Part shown: positions 51,293-60,267 of the stretch, piece by piece
Position numbering within the stretch: the first letter of the stretch is position 1
Layout of the letters: each line of letters opens with the position of its first letter
DNA from: Lautropia sp.
GTDB taxonomy: Bacteria > Pseudomonadota > Gammaproteobacteria > Burkholderiales > Burkholderiaceae_E
DNA: 64,000 nt
NCBI GenBank assembly: GCA_030527825.1
Contig: JAUNAC010000001.1
Location: 955,464 to 1,019,463, forward strand
Direction: 5' to 3'
Made by a program: the position numbers and the translations under genes
Notes under the pieces: generated by a model
Seen by the model: the letters and a program-made list of their open reading frames with translations, nothing else
Database searches by the model: none
Told to the model about the DNA's origin: nothing

Positions 51293-52327
51293 TTAGGCCG
51301 GAGATAGCGGGGTACCGCTACGCAGAAGCAGGATGCGTACGGCTGAAGCTCCTGTCGATGCAGTATGCGCCGCTGCGGTGCCGGACGTATCTGTCCGTAT
51401 GATGTTGTCGGGAACTGCTTGCTCATTGAGCAGGTGCCGGATTGCGGCCAGGCGGGCCTGGGAGAGCAGGTCATGCCCGGGTATGTCGATCCGGATGCTG
51501 TCAGCCTGCGGCAATTGCTGGAGAAGTCTGGCAACGACCGGGTGATGTGCGTTCAGCTGGGCGCTGTTGTCAGGAAATGGCAGGGTTACCCAGGCAGTGG
51601 AGGCAGCAGACCCCGCCTGGCTGGGGTGTGCATGTATGGGTGGGGGTGCAGACCGCGCCGAGCGGCCGTCGTCCGTCCTGATGCGTGGGGCTGCTGGTGC
51701 AGTGCCGGGCAGGTGTGCTGACTGCGTGACCGGAAGTTTCAGGCCCGCGGCCTGGTTCAGGTTGGGGTCGGCTTTTGCCGTTGCGCTGTTTTCTAGTGCC
51801 TCACGCAAGGGGGCCTTGAGCATGACACGGTTACGCGCTTGTGCGTGGGCACTCCATTGGGGGGCATGCCCAATCCGTCGCAGCGGTGGGGGGAGCGCCT
51901 TGGGGTTGGGCGCGACGAAGGCGGCGTTGTCTGCCTGTCGAAGCAGAATGCCCGTATGTGTGCCCTGCACGGCGAGCACGTTTCCCACCGCCTCGCAGCC
52001 GAGCGGGGCACCCGCGTCGTCATAGCAGCTAAGATCATTCGGGACAGCGTGCTTAAACTCGATGTAGGTATAGCTGCCGTCGTCAAAGGCATTTTCCAGA
52101 TCGGTGTCGCCAACCTGGTAATTGAGATAGTAGGGCTCGCCGTTGGCATCAGCGGGGCCTGCATCCTGCAGCGTTTCGGGGGTCAGCATCTGCTCAGGAA
52201 TGCCGTCGGGCCGGTTCATGGCGCAGCCGCCCAGCGTCAGTGCCATGAACAGGCCGGTCAGGGGGAGCAAGGCCGGGTTTTTACGGGGGTTGATGCTACC
52301 CCGATGGGCAGTGGATGATGGGGTCAT
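51293..52327 (-). CDS. Lipoprotein with VirB9-like and OmpA-like parts
   Basis: 344 residues. A lipobox (TLGGCAMN, Cys35) marks an outer- or inner-membrane lipoprotein. Residues about 65-145 resemble the C-terminal beta-domain of VirB9/TrbG/CagX: FDDGSYTYIEFKHAVPND, then GNVLAVQGTHTGILLRQADN. A Pro/Ala-rich linker follows. The C-terminus (about 240-340: TLPFPDNSAQLNAHHPVVARLL, RLAAIRHLLNEQAVPDNIIR) looks like an OmpA/TcpQ-type peptidoglycan-associating domain, with a short HTASTGASAVRI end. No other type IV secretion or pilus gene is near, so the protein is an orphan in this window. Family assignment is by pattern only. Confidence 0.6.
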   Translation of the reverse strand: MTPSSTAHRGSINPRKNPALLPLTGLFMALTLGGCAMNRPDGIPEQMLTPETLQDAGPADANGEPYYLNYQVGDTDLENAFDDGSYTYIEFKHAVPNDLSCYDDAGAPLGCEAVGNVLAVQGTHTGILLRQADNAAFVAPNPKALPPPLRRIGHAPQWSAHAQARNRVMLKAPLREALENSATAKADPNLNQAAGLKLPVTQSAHLPGTAPAAPRIRTDDGRSARSAPPPIHAHPSQAGSAASTAWVTLPFPDNSAQLNAHHPVVARLLQQLPQADSIRIDIPGHDLLSQARLAAIRHLLNEQAVPDNIIRTDTSGTAAAHTASTGASAVRILLLRSGTPLSPA

Positions 52328-52539
52328 GGGCGTCTCGTGTTCAAGGCTATCAGGTGTGCTTCAGATGCCGGCCCAGGGGCCGATGGATGCCAGTCAGCAT
52401 ATGTACCTTGATGTGTCAGATCGAGGATATTTGGTATGGGTTCGTCTGATGTCCTAGGCCAGACGGTGCGCGGCGAATGTTTTGTGCAGGGCCGGGATCA
52501 AGGCGGGTCGCACCCTATGGCCCTTTCGAAGGAGAAAGC

Positions 52540-53352
52540 ATGAGTCTTGTGACATTGGCCATCCTGGTGTTGATGGGGTGCGTGGGTGGGTTTTTGGCTG
52601 GACTGCTTGGCGTGGGTGGTGGCATGATCCTCGTGCCGGTGCTGGTCATGTTGTTTGACCGCGAAGGCTACGGGGCGGGTAGCGTGATGCAGATGGCGCT
52701 GGCGACGGCGTTGGCCACCATCATGTTCACGTCATTGTCCAGTATGCGCGCACACCATCGCACCGGGGCGGTGCAGTGGCCGCTAGTCTGGAGACTGGTG
52801 CCGGGGATACTGCTGGGAGGACAGCTAGGATCCAGGCTGGTGGTCTGGTTGCCTGGCCGGCAGCTGGCGCTGGTGTTCGCCCTGTTTGTTGGCTGGATGG
52901 CGACGAAGATGGTTCGTGGCGCCCGGCAGGTCCCGCGTGACAGTCAGGTGTCGTTACCGGGGAGTGTCGGTCTAGCGATTGTGGGTGCCGGTATTGGCGT
53001 GCTGTCGGCGTTATTTGGAGCCGGGGGAGCTTTCGTGACAGTACCATACCTGAGCGGTCATGGAGTTCCGATGCAGCGTGCGATCGGAACCAGCGCGGCC
53101 TGCGGGTTTCCGATTGCGCTGTCCGGTACGCTCGGCTATCTAGTGATGGGGTGGTGGCAGGGGGGAGCAGGTGGTGCGCTGACCTATCTTAATCTGCATG
53201 CACTATTTACGATCGTGCCAATGAGCATGCTGTTTGCCCCGCTAGGAGCCCGTATGGCACACCGCCTGCCGGTGGCGCATTTGAAGCGCGCCTTTGGCTG
53301 CTTGATGTATGGCCTAGCTGGTTACATGTTCGTCAGGTCTATCCGGGGCTGA
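52540..53352 (+). CDS. TauE/SafE-family anion permease
   Basis: 270 residues from an ATG with a strong AAGGAGA upstream. Eight or so membrane segments in two similar halves; each half has the family Gly/Pro pattern: FLAGLLGVGGGMILVPVLVMLF and VLSALFGAGGAFVTVPYLSGHG. TauE/SafE proteins export sulfite, sulfoacetate or other organic anions across the inner membrane. Neighbouring cysK supports a sulfur link but is not proof. The gap upstream (52328-52539, 212 bp) should hold its promoter. Confidence 0.9.
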   Translation: MSLVTLAILVLMGCVGGFLAGLLGVGGGMILVPVLVMLFDREGYGAGSVMQMALATALATIMFTSLSSMRAHHRTGAVQWPLVWRLVPGILLGGQLGSRLVVWLPGRQLALVFALFVGWMATKMVRGARQVPRDSQVSLPGSVGLAIVGAGIGVLSALFGAGGAFVTVPYLSGHGVPMQRAIGTSAACGFPIALSGTLGYLVMGWWQGGAGGALTYLNLHALFTIVPMSMLFAPLGARMAHRLPVAHLKRAFGCLMYGLAGYMFVRSIRG

Positions 53353-53365
53353 TCTGCCCTGCCGC

Positions 53366-53383
53366 GCAGGCAGTCACGCCTGC
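53366..53383. other. Hairpin between the convergent tauE-like and cysK genes
   Basis: A 6-bp perfect stem GCAGGC/GCCTGC with a 6-base loop in the 64-bp convergent gap. Without a T-run, terminator function is only possible. Confidence 0.3.
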
Positions 53384-53416
53384 CATGCGTGGTAGACGTG
53401 ACCGTATGCGGGCCTG

Positions 53417-54334
53417 TTACGAGGGCAGGAAGCCGTCGATGGACAGGTAGCGTTCCCCTGTGTCATAGGAAAAGCCCAGTATCCGGCTATTCTTGGGCAG
53501 ATCAGGCAGTTTCTGGCCAATGGCCGCCAGTGTTGCCCCGGAGGAAATGCCGACCAGGAGACCTTCCTTGGCGGCGGCTTCACGGGCCAGACGCTTGGCA
53601 TCTTCTCCATCGACTGGAATGACGCCATCCAGCAAACTGGTATCCAGGTTTTTGGGGATGAAGCCGGCACCAAGGCCCTGGATCGGGTGTGGGCCAGGTT
53701 TCCCACCAGAGATCACCGCAGAGGCGGCCGGTTCGACAGCAAAGACTTTCAGTGCAGGCCAGGCTTTTTTCAGCACCCGGCCCACGCCGGTCAGATGCCC
53801 ACCGGTACCCACGCCGGTGATCAGGACATCCAGCCCATCAGGGAAGTCGGCGAGAATTTCCTGGGCGGTACTGTCTGAATGAATGGCCGGGTTGGCAGGG
53901 TTATCGAATTGTTGAGGCATCCACGCGTTAGGGGTTTCCGCAAGGAGTTCCCGTGCCCGTTCGATGGCGCCCGGCATTCCCCGTTCACGGGGGGTCAGTT
54001 CGAAGCGTGCCCCATAGGCAAGCATGAGCCGCCGCCTTTCCAGCGACATGGATTCAGGCATGACCAGTACGATTTTGTAGCCCTTGACGGCTGCCACCAT
54101 GGCCAGGCCGACGCCGGTGTTGCCGGATGTGGGTTCGATAATGGTCCCTCCCGGTTTGAGTTTGCCGGATTTTTCGGCATCTTCAATCATGGCCAGGGCA
54201 ATCCGATCCTTGATCGAGCCGCCGGGGTTGGCCTGTTCTGCCTTGACCCAGACCTGATGGTCGGAGCCGAACAGCCGGTTGATGCGGATATGGGGCGTGT
54301 TGCCGATCGTGGCGAGAATATTGTTGGCTTTCAT
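53417..54334 (-). CDS. cysK: Cysteine synthase (O-acetylserine sulfhydrylase)
   Basis: 305 residues, normal length. PLP-dependent fold type [14 protein letters not shown], the PLP lysine in [15 protein letters not shown] (about Lys42), the substrate loop [18 protein letters not shown], the phosphate loop [13 protein letters not shown] and the C-terminal SSGATLAAI. It makes cysteine from O-acetylserine and sulfide. A-type (CysK) rather than B-type from the overall pattern, but CysM is not excluded. Weak ribosome binding site. Divergent from the lipoate-ligase-like gene. Confidence 0.92.
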   Translation of the reverse strand: MKANNILATIGNTPHIRINRLFGSDHQVWVKAEQANPGGSIKDRIALAMIEDAEKSGKLKPGGTIIEPTSGNTGVGLAMVAAVKGYKIVLVMPESMSLERRRLMLAYGARFELTPRERGMPGAIERARELLAETPNAWMPQQFDNPANPAIHSDSTAQEILADFPDGLDVLITGVGTGGHLTGVGRVLKKAWPALKVFAVEPAASAVISGGKPGPHPIQGLGAGFIPKNLDTSLLDGVIPVDGEDAKRLAREAAAKEGLLVGISSGATLAAIGQKLPDLPKNSRILGFSYDTGERYLSIDGFLPS

Positions 54335-54480
54335 GATGGATGATCTATTCCTTGTACGAGAGCATATCGTACCGGTTGATGGGCCGGTGTGGGTTATACC
54401 GGCTCAGGTGGGGTCAGGACAAAGGGAGCATTTTGGCGCATTATCTCTGTCCGGACGATAGATGGGTATTCAGAAAACGT

Positions 54481-55290
54481 ATGAACAATTTTCGCCTGAC
54501 GCAGGACGATGTACCGGTCACGATACCCGGGGGACGTTCACCGGAGGGGATAGGCATGGCCTCCCGTGCCGCGTTTCAAGGGGGGGGCGGGCAGGTCCTG
54601 GATGCAGTCCGGGAACAGCACTGGAATGAGTCTCAGCTGGCTTCCCCTGTTGTACAGCCATTGATGAAGGTCTGGTGCTATCGGCAGGGGGCCATTGTAT
54701 TGGGGCGCTCCCAGCATGCACTGGCTGCTGCCAGCGGGCATGCCGGTGTCACAGGTCTGGCGCTGGTCAAGCGTGGCGCAGGCGGAGGGGCGGTGTTGGT
54801 GGGGCCTTGGTTGCTGAGCGTGTCGTTCCTGTTGCCGCTGAATGACCCGCGGATGATGACCGCATCGGTAGCCGACAGTTATCGTTGGCTAGGTGAGGCG
54901 ATGGTGGCAACATTGGCTGATATCGGGCTTAGCGCACGGGCAGTTCCACCGGCGCAGCGTATTGCAGCACCGCAACGACTGGCCTGGGCGTGTTTTGCGG
55001 GTGTAGCGCCATGGGAGGTGGTAGTGGATGATCCGGTGCTGGGCATTTCCCGCAAGCTGGTTGGTTTCGCACAACGTCGGAGCCGGTATGGCGTTTTGCT
55101 GGCCATGGGAGTTTTGATGGACAGGGCACCATGGTCGTTGCTGACAGGCACGCTGGGACATTCGCCAGATCTGGCGGCGGAGTTGGCGACAGTGACGGTT
55201 GATTTGGCTTCACTGACGAAGGTCACTGTAACGGCTGAGGCATTGTTGGCCAGGCTGATACCACGTTTGCAGCCTATGCAGTTATGTTGA
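54481..55290 (+). CDS. Lipoate/octanoate protein ligase-like protein
   Basis: 269 residues from the ATG at 54481. The LplA/LipB fold is indicated by VWCYRQGAIVLGRSQHALAAA, the glycine loop ALVKRGAGGGAVLVGPWLLSVSF, and the catalytic-lysine segment GISRKLVGFAQRRSRYGVLL. The usual RRxSGGGAVYHD loop is altered here (KRGAGGGAVLVG), so the acyl substrate could be lipoate, octanoate or biotin. Compact, no signal peptide. Divergent from cysK; its stop overlaps the upstream part of the frame of the BMP gene but not its chosen start. Confidence 0.8.
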   Translation: MNNFRLTQDDVPVTIPGGRSPEGIGMASRAAFQGGGGQVLDAVREQHWNESQLASPVVQPLMKVWCYRQGAIVLGRSQHALAAASGHAGVTGLALVKRGAGGGAVLVGPWLLSVSFLLPLNDPRMMTASVADSYRWLGEAMVATLADIGLSARAVPPAQRIAAPQRLAWACFAGVAPWEVVVDDPVLGISRKLVGFAQRRSRYGVLLAMGVLMDRAPWSLLTGTLGHSPDLAAELATVTVDLASLTKVTVTAEALLARLIPRLQPMQLC

Positions 55291-55421
55291 GCTATTTTAG
55301 GCATAACGTCCGATTTCGATACAGGTTGTCAGCGTGGTTTGAAAGCCGCACTGTTAGAATCAGTCTTTTGACTTTTTCGACGTTTTGGGTTTGGGCATTG
55401 CCCATTTCGGAGCCGCTTCGC

Positions 55422-56696
55422 ATGAATCCTGTTCGCCGATGTAAGACTGTATCGTTGACCATGGCATTGACACTGGCTCTGGCTGGCCCGTCGTTCGCGG
55501 CGCCGTCTGGTCAGGAGGTACCTGCTGGAGGGGAAGCTGACGGGCCGGGGAAAGGTGGCGGTCAGTCGCAGATATCCGGGACGGCCGGGGCGTCAGCGGG
55601 CAGCCATGGGCCAGACCGCGGGGCAGATCATGTGGCAGGGGATATCACGTCGCCTGTCCATCCCGCGGAAGGGGCGTCCGAGCGGGCAGAGGCCGCTTTG
55701 AAGGTCGGATTCGTGTTGCCCACTACCGTACAGGGCAGTGGCTGGTCACGCTCGCATCAGGAGGGCATTGATGCCTTGCGTCAAGCGTTGGGAACGCGTG
55801 TGGAGGTGACGGTGTTGCCCGATGTCAAGGATGCCGATGCAGAATCGGCGTTTCGTCAGCTGGTCAAGCAGGGCAATCGGCTCATTTTTGGTGCCGGGGC
55901 CAGCTATGAGGCGTTGATGAAGCGGTTGGCGCTCGAATTTCCGGATGTACGCTGGGAAGTGGTCGGACTGGGGACATCAGCGGGCAATATCCGGTCGTAT
56001 GGCGTACGTGCCTATGAGGGGGTTTATCTGGCCGGTGTCGCGGCAGGCAAGATGACGAAAACCGATACCCTGGGTTTTGTGGCACCGGTGCCGATTCCGG
56101 AAGTAATCCGCAATATTGATGCCTTTGCCCTGGGAGCGCAGTCCGTCAATCCGACGGCACGGGTGAAGGTGGCCTGGGTGAATGGCTGGTCGGATCCGGT
56201 GCGGGAAACCGAGGCGACACAGACGCTGATCAATGGCGGAGCGGATGTCCTGCTTTACAACACGGCCACGGCCGACCCGCTGAAGCAGGCAGAGCGGGAA
56301 GGCAAATATGCCTTTGGCTGGGGTGCCGACATGAGTGGTGTCGCGCCGAAGGCTCATCTGGGGTCGGTAGCCTTTGCATGGGGTGACTACTATGTGCAGG
56401 CGGCGCGTCAGGTGATGGATCGGGCATGGCGACCTGTCGCTACCTGGCAGGGCATGCAGGAAGGGCGCGTCGATCTGGTGGCGCTGTCTGACAAACTGAC
56501 GCCAGAGGCCCGCTCGGCCGTGGAAGAAAAGCGGCGGGCATTGCGCAGCGGCGCGTTGCAGATCTGGAAGGGTCCGCTGGTCACGGTGGATGATCGGGAG
56601 CTGTTGCCTGCGGGCAAGGTTGCAGAAGATGGTTTTCTGGAAAGTCTGATGACCTATGTCAAGGGGGTTGACGGGCAGGTTCCTGCCGGTCGCTGA
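55422..56696 (+). CDS. BMP-family ABC substrate-binding protein, long linker
   Basis: 424 residues from the ATG at 55422 (MNPVRRCKTVSLTMALTL), which gives a proper signal peptide cleaved after PSFA. Residues about 30-115 are a Gly/Ser/Ala-rich linker, then a BMP/PnrA-type domain: LKVGFVLPTTVQGSGWSRSH, GRHLIFGAGASYEALM-type, NIRSYGVRAYEGVYLAGVAA and VRNGWSDPVRETEATQTLI. The family binds nucleosides or other ligands for ABC importers. It is followed 42 bp later by a paralogue; no permease or ATPase is adjacent. Confidence 0.85.
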   Translation: MNPVRRCKTVSLTMALTLALAGPSFAAPSGQEVPAGGEADGPGKGGGQSQISGTAGASAGSHGPDRGADHVAGDITSPVHPAEGASERAEAALKVGFVLPTTVQGSGWSRSHQEGIDALRQALGTRVEVTVLPDVKDADAESAFRQLVKQGNRLIFGAGASYEALMKRLALEFPDVRWEVVGLGTSAGNIRSYGVRAYEGVYLAGVAAGKMTKTDTLGFVAPVPIPEVIRNIDAFALGAQSVNPTARVKVAWVNGWSDPVRETEATQTLINGGADVLLYNTATADPLKQAEREGKYAFGWGADMSGVAPKAHLGSVAFAWGDYYVQAARQVMDRAWRPVATWQGMQEGRVDLVALSDKLTPEARSAVEEKRRALRSGALQIWKGPLVTVDDRELLPAGKVAEDGFLESLMTYVKGVDGQVPAGR

Positions 56697-56738
56697 GTCA
56701 CTTTTGTCCATCACGGATCTTCACGGAAAATATCGCAC

Positions 56739-57860
56739 ATGAATCGTCGTCAACTGTTGTTGGCTGCCGGCAGCGGATTGTTACTTTCACAGACTGCGCG
56801 GGCCGCTGCGGCCCGGCCGACTCCTCCGTCGGAGGCATCGGGATCCGGCAGAGGACCTGGGCAGCCTTTGCGGGTGGGCGTCCTGTACGATGGCCCTATT
56901 GATCCATTTTCTGCCAGTCATCTGCATGCACTCAGTGCGCAATATCTGAAAAAGCAGCTGGGTGGCAAGGTTGAGCTGGTACCTGCCGAGCGGGTGACGG
57001 AAGGCAAGGACGCTGACCAGGTTTTGCGCAAAATGTGCGCGGATGGCTGTCAACTGGTGTTTGGCACTGCCTATGGGTTTATGGACGCCATCATCCGGGT
57101 GGCAAGGGATTACCCGGCGGTTCATTTCGAAAGCAATGCCGGTTTCAAGACAGCCGACAATGTGGGGGTCTACAACGCGCGCTACTACCAGGCCCGCTAC
57201 CTGGCTGGCATGCTGGCAGCGCATGCCAGTCGCGCTGGGGTGCTGGCTTACATTGCACCTGTACCGGTGGCCGAGGTGCTGCAGGGCATCAATGCCTATG
57301 CCTTGGGGGCCCGGGCCGTGAACCCTCGGGCAACGGTGCGTGTGTATTGGACGAACAACTGGCGGGATCCGGCGCTGGAACGCGAGGCGGCTTATAGCTT
57401 GTTGTCGCAAGGGGCGGATGTTTTTACGCAGCATACCGATACGGTGGCGGTAGCCGAAGTGGTCAGGGACCGAAAGCTCAAGATGATCGGTTTCCAGGGA
57501 GACTACAGCAGGATCGTGCCCCGGGCGCTCCTTTTGGGTAGTGTGATACCCAGCTGGAATGCGTACTATCTGGCACGTGCCCGCGCTCTGATGCAAGGTA
57601 AATGGGAACCGGATCACACCTGGGGCGGGCTGGCTGAGGGGATGGTGCGTTTCCATATCGGGCCGGCTGCGAGCGCCCCGGCGATCCGCCACCAGCTGAA
57701 TACGACGCGCCATCAGCTGGTGCGGGGGCAGCGCCATGTTTTTGGTGGCGAGCTTCGGGACAATGATGGAAAAATCCGTCAGCTTGGCGGATTCATGTCC
57801 GACACAGTCATGCAGAAAATGGACTGGCTGGTGGAAGGGGTCATTGGCCGGATCAGCTGA
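56739..57860 (+). CDS. BMP-family ABC substrate-binding protein (paralogue)
   Basis: 373 residues. The N-terminus MNRRQLLLAAGSGLLLSQTARA is a signal peptide with twin-Arg but not a canonical Tat motif. The BMP domain follows: LRVGVLYDGPIDPFSASHLH, CQLVFGTAYGFMDAII, NVGVYNARYYQARYLAGMLA and RVYWTNNWRDPALEREAAYSL. It aligns over most of its length with the preceding gene but lacks the long linker. Probably binds a nucleoside-like ligand in the periplasm. Plus strand, likely co-transcribed with its paralogue. Confidence 0.87.
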   Translation: MNRRQLLLAAGSGLLLSQTARAAAARPTPPSEASGSGRGPGQPLRVGVLYDGPIDPFSASHLHALSAQYLKKQLGGKVELVPAERVTEGKDADQVLRKMCADGCQLVFGTAYGFMDAIIRVARDYPAVHFESNAGFKTADNVGVYNARYYQARYLAGMLAAHASRAGVLAYIAPVPVAEVLQGINAYALGARAVNPRATVRVYWTNNWRDPALEREAAYSLLSQGADVFTQHTDTVAVAEVVRDRKLKMIGFQGDYSRIVPRALLLGSVIPSWNAYYLARARALMQGKWEPDHTWGGLAEGMVRFHIGPAASAPAIRHQLNTTRHQLVRGQRHVFGGELRDNDGKIRQLGGFMSDTVMQKMDWLVEGVIGRIS

Positions 57861-57880
57861 TTTTTGCCGTTTTGTACCAG

Positions 57881-57906
57881 CCACGGCCGTTTCCTGATGG
57901 CCGTGG
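57881..57906. terminator. Hairpin between the BMP genes and glgB
   Basis: A perfect 8-bp stem CCACGGCC/GGCCGTGG with a 10-base loop sits in the 82-bp convergent gap, 20 bp after the BMP stop and 37 bp past the glgB stop. No long T-run follows on either side, so it is a probable but unproven bidirectional terminator. Confidence 0.5.
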
Positions 57907-57942
57907 CGCTGGCCCCGCACAAGGCGGGCCTAGCCCTGTGAC

Positions 57943-60267
57943 CTATGCCTTGCCGGACGTCGGGCGTCCTGCCGAAGATTGGGCTGTCCGGCTTCTGGTT
58001 GTGGTGCTCCCTGTCGCTCGTGGTGTACTGGCTCGTGTTCGGGAGCTGCCTGGGCTGGTGGCAGAGGTGCGGCGCTTTTTCCCTTTGTCGCCTTTGTCGG
58101 CCGCTTCCGCTGTGCTGGTCACTTTGGATGCGGTTTGGGCTGCTCGGGCCTGGCCAGCGTCTGGAGCCAGCGCTGCTCCGGCTATGGGCGAGGAGGATGC
58201 CTTGGTGCTGCCCTCCGCGGACTCTGTTGACGGCGGTGTGAGTGCAGCGGCGGATGTCTGAACGGGTTTGAGTACCAGGATACCCAGTGGTGGCAATGTC
58301 AGCTCCAGTGAGTAAGGGCGCCCGTGCATGCTTTCTTCTGTTGCATCGATGAAGCCCTGGTTACCGACTTCAGTGCCGCCGTAGATCGAGGCGTCACTGT
58401 TGAAGAGTTCCTGCCATCGCCCTCCCTGTGGTGCACCGAGGCGATAGTTATGCCGGGGTATGGGGGTTCCGTTGAAAACAACCATCAGGGTGTCATCAGG
58501 GTTGTTGCCGTGGCGCAGGAAGGCCAGCACGCTTTGGGCGCTGTCATCCGCACTGATCCATTCGAAGCCGTTGCTGTCGAAGTCGCGCTGATGAAGGGCG
58601 GGCTGAGTCCGCATCAGGTGGTTCAGTGCGCCGATCAGGTGCTTGATTCCCACGTGGTAATAGGTGTCAGCGGCGTCCCAGCTGATGCTGCCTTCGTGGG
58701 CCCATTCGGTCCATTGGCCAAATTCACCCCCCATGAACAGCAGTTTCTTGCCTGGGTGTGTCCACATCAGGCTGTAGAGCAGGCGCAGGTTGGCAAATTT
58801 TTGCCAGTCATCGCCAGGCATCTTGTTCAGCAGGCTGCCTTTGCCGTAGACGACCTCATCATGGGACAGGGGCAGGACAAAGTTTTCGTTGAATGCGTAG
58901 TACAGGCTGAAACTGAGTGCGTTCTGGTGGTAGCTGCGATGTACCGGGTCCTTTTCGAACCATGAGAGGGTATCGTGCATCCAGCCCATGTTCCATTTCA
59001 TGCCGAAACCCAGCCCATTGAGGGTTTCGGGATTGTCGTTGCTGTGGCCGTCCCATGCAACCGGCCGTGAGACGCCTGGCCAGGCGGTGGACTCTTCTGC
59101 GATGGTCTGCACATCCGGAAAGTCGCGGTAGACGCTTTGGTTGAGCTGACGCAGGAAATGGATGGCTTCCAGATTCTCGCGGCCGCCGAAGCGGTTGGGA
59201 ATCCATTGGCCGTCCTTGCGCGAGTAGTCAAGGTAGAGCATGGATGCGACAGCATCAACCCGCAGGCCGTCAATATGGTATTGGTCAAGCCAGAAAGCGG
59301 CGCTTGAGAGCAGGAAGCTGCGTACTTCGTGCCGCCCGTAATTGAAAATCCAGCTGTTCCATTCCGGATGGAAGCCCTGACGGTGGTCTGCGTGCTCGTA
59401 CAGTGCGGTGCCGTCAAAACGGGCCAGTCCATGCGCGTCACCCGGGAAATGGGAGGGTACCCAGTCCAGGATGACGCCAATGTCATGCTGGTGCAGATAA
59501 TCGACAAATGCCTTGAAGTCGGCCGGACTGCCGTAGCGGGAGGTGGGAGCAAAGTAGCCTACGGTCTGGTAGCCCCATGAGCCATAGAACGGATGCTCGG
59601 TGATCGGCATCAGCTCGACGTGCGTAAAGCCAAGCGACTGTACATGTTGTACCAGTTTGGGGGCGATTTCGCGATAGTTCATGAAGCCGCCGGGGTTGTC
59701 TGCTGGCCGCATCCACGAACCCAGGTGGCATTCATAGATGCTGATGGGGGCGTTGAAGGCATTGACCTGGCCGCGGCGCTGCATCCAGTGTTCGTCCTGC
59801 CATTCATAGGATATATCGACAATCCGGGTGGCGGTACGCGGCGGCTCCTCCCAGGCGAAGCCGAAAGGGTCACCTTTTTCCAGCCATTCTCCAGTGGGGG
59901 CGGAGTGGATGCGGTATTTATAGCAATCGCCAGCTGATGCATGGGGGATGAAGCCCTCCCAGATACCGGAACTGTCACCCCGGGCCGCGAGCGGGTTGAT
60001 TCCGTGCTGCCAGCCATTGAAGTCGCCGATGACTTCGACTTCGCGGGCGTTGGGGGCCCAGACGGCAAACCAGCAACCGGGCTCGGGTCTGGCATCTTGT
60101 CGGGTGGCGAAGCTGCAGGGATGTGCGCCCAGCCAGCGATACAGCCGGTTGTTGGTACCTTCGCGGAAGTAGTAGATATCGTCTGGGGTACAGACGGGGG
60201 GGGCCTGGAGTGCCTGTACCAGGCCGGTTGAGCCTTGTTTGTCAGGCGAGTTGTTCACCGTAGTCAT
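57943..60267 (-). CDS. glgB: 1,4-alpha-glucan branching enzyme
   Basis: 774 residues from the ATG at 60267, which has GGAGG at about 7 bases. The N-terminal GlgB-type CBM48 region (about 90-180) precedes the GH13 barrel: [20 protein letters not shown], the nucleophile Asp in [19 protein letters not shown], the acid Glu in [13 protein letters not shown], and [15 protein letters not shown]. The C-terminus carries an unusual 105-residue Ser/Thr/Ala/Arg tail (SKASSSP ... RPTSGKA) not found in standard GlgB. It introduces alpha-1,6 branches into glycogen. The start overlaps the sbcB end by 26 bp, and no other glg gene is in the window. Confidence 0.93.
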   Translation of the reverse strand: MTTVNNSPDKQGSTGLVQALQAPPVCTPDDIYYFREGTNNRLYRWLGAHPCSFATRQDARPEPGCWFAVWAPNAREVEVIGDFNGWQHGINPLAARGDSSGIWEGFIPHASAGDCYKYRIHSAPTGEWLEKGDPFGFAWEEPPRTATRIVDISYEWQDEHWMQRRGQVNAFNAPISIYECHLGSWMRPADNPGGFMNYREIAPKLVQHVQSLGFTHVELMPITEHPFYGSWGYQTVGYFAPTSRYGSPADFKAFVDYLHQHDIGVILDWVPSHFPGDAHGLARFDGTALYEHADHRQGFHPEWNSWIFNYGRHEVRSFLLSSAAFWLDQYHIDGLRVDAVASMLYLDYSRKDGQWIPNRFGGRENLEAIHFLRQLNQSVYRDFPDVQTIAEESTAWPGVSRPVAWDGHSNDNPETLNGLGFGMKWNMGWMHDTLSWFEKDPVHRSYHQNALSFSLYYAFNENFVLPLSHDEVVYGKGSLLNKMPGDDWQKFANLRLLYSLMWTHPGKKLLFMGGEFGQWTEWAHEGSISWDAADTYYHVGIKHLIGALNHLMRTQPALHQRDFDSNGFEWISADDSAQSVLAFLRHGNNPDDTLMVVFNGTPIPRHNYRLGAPQGGRWQELFNSDASIYGGTEVGNQGFIDATEESMHGRPYSLELTLPPLGILVLKPVQTSAAALTPPSTESAEGSTKASSSPIAGAALAPDAGQARAAQTASKVTSTAEAADKGDKGKKRRTSATSPGSSRTRASTPRATGSTTTRSRTAQSSAGRPTSGKA

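Noticed and set aside
56739-56810. Tat signal on the second BMP protein
   Set aside because: The RR pair is not followed by the full twin-arginine motif (S/T-R-R-x-F-L-K); an ordinary Sec signal fits.
56787-57920. 377-codon antisense frame over the second BMP gene
   Set aside because: Antisense shadow of a clear BMP-family protein.
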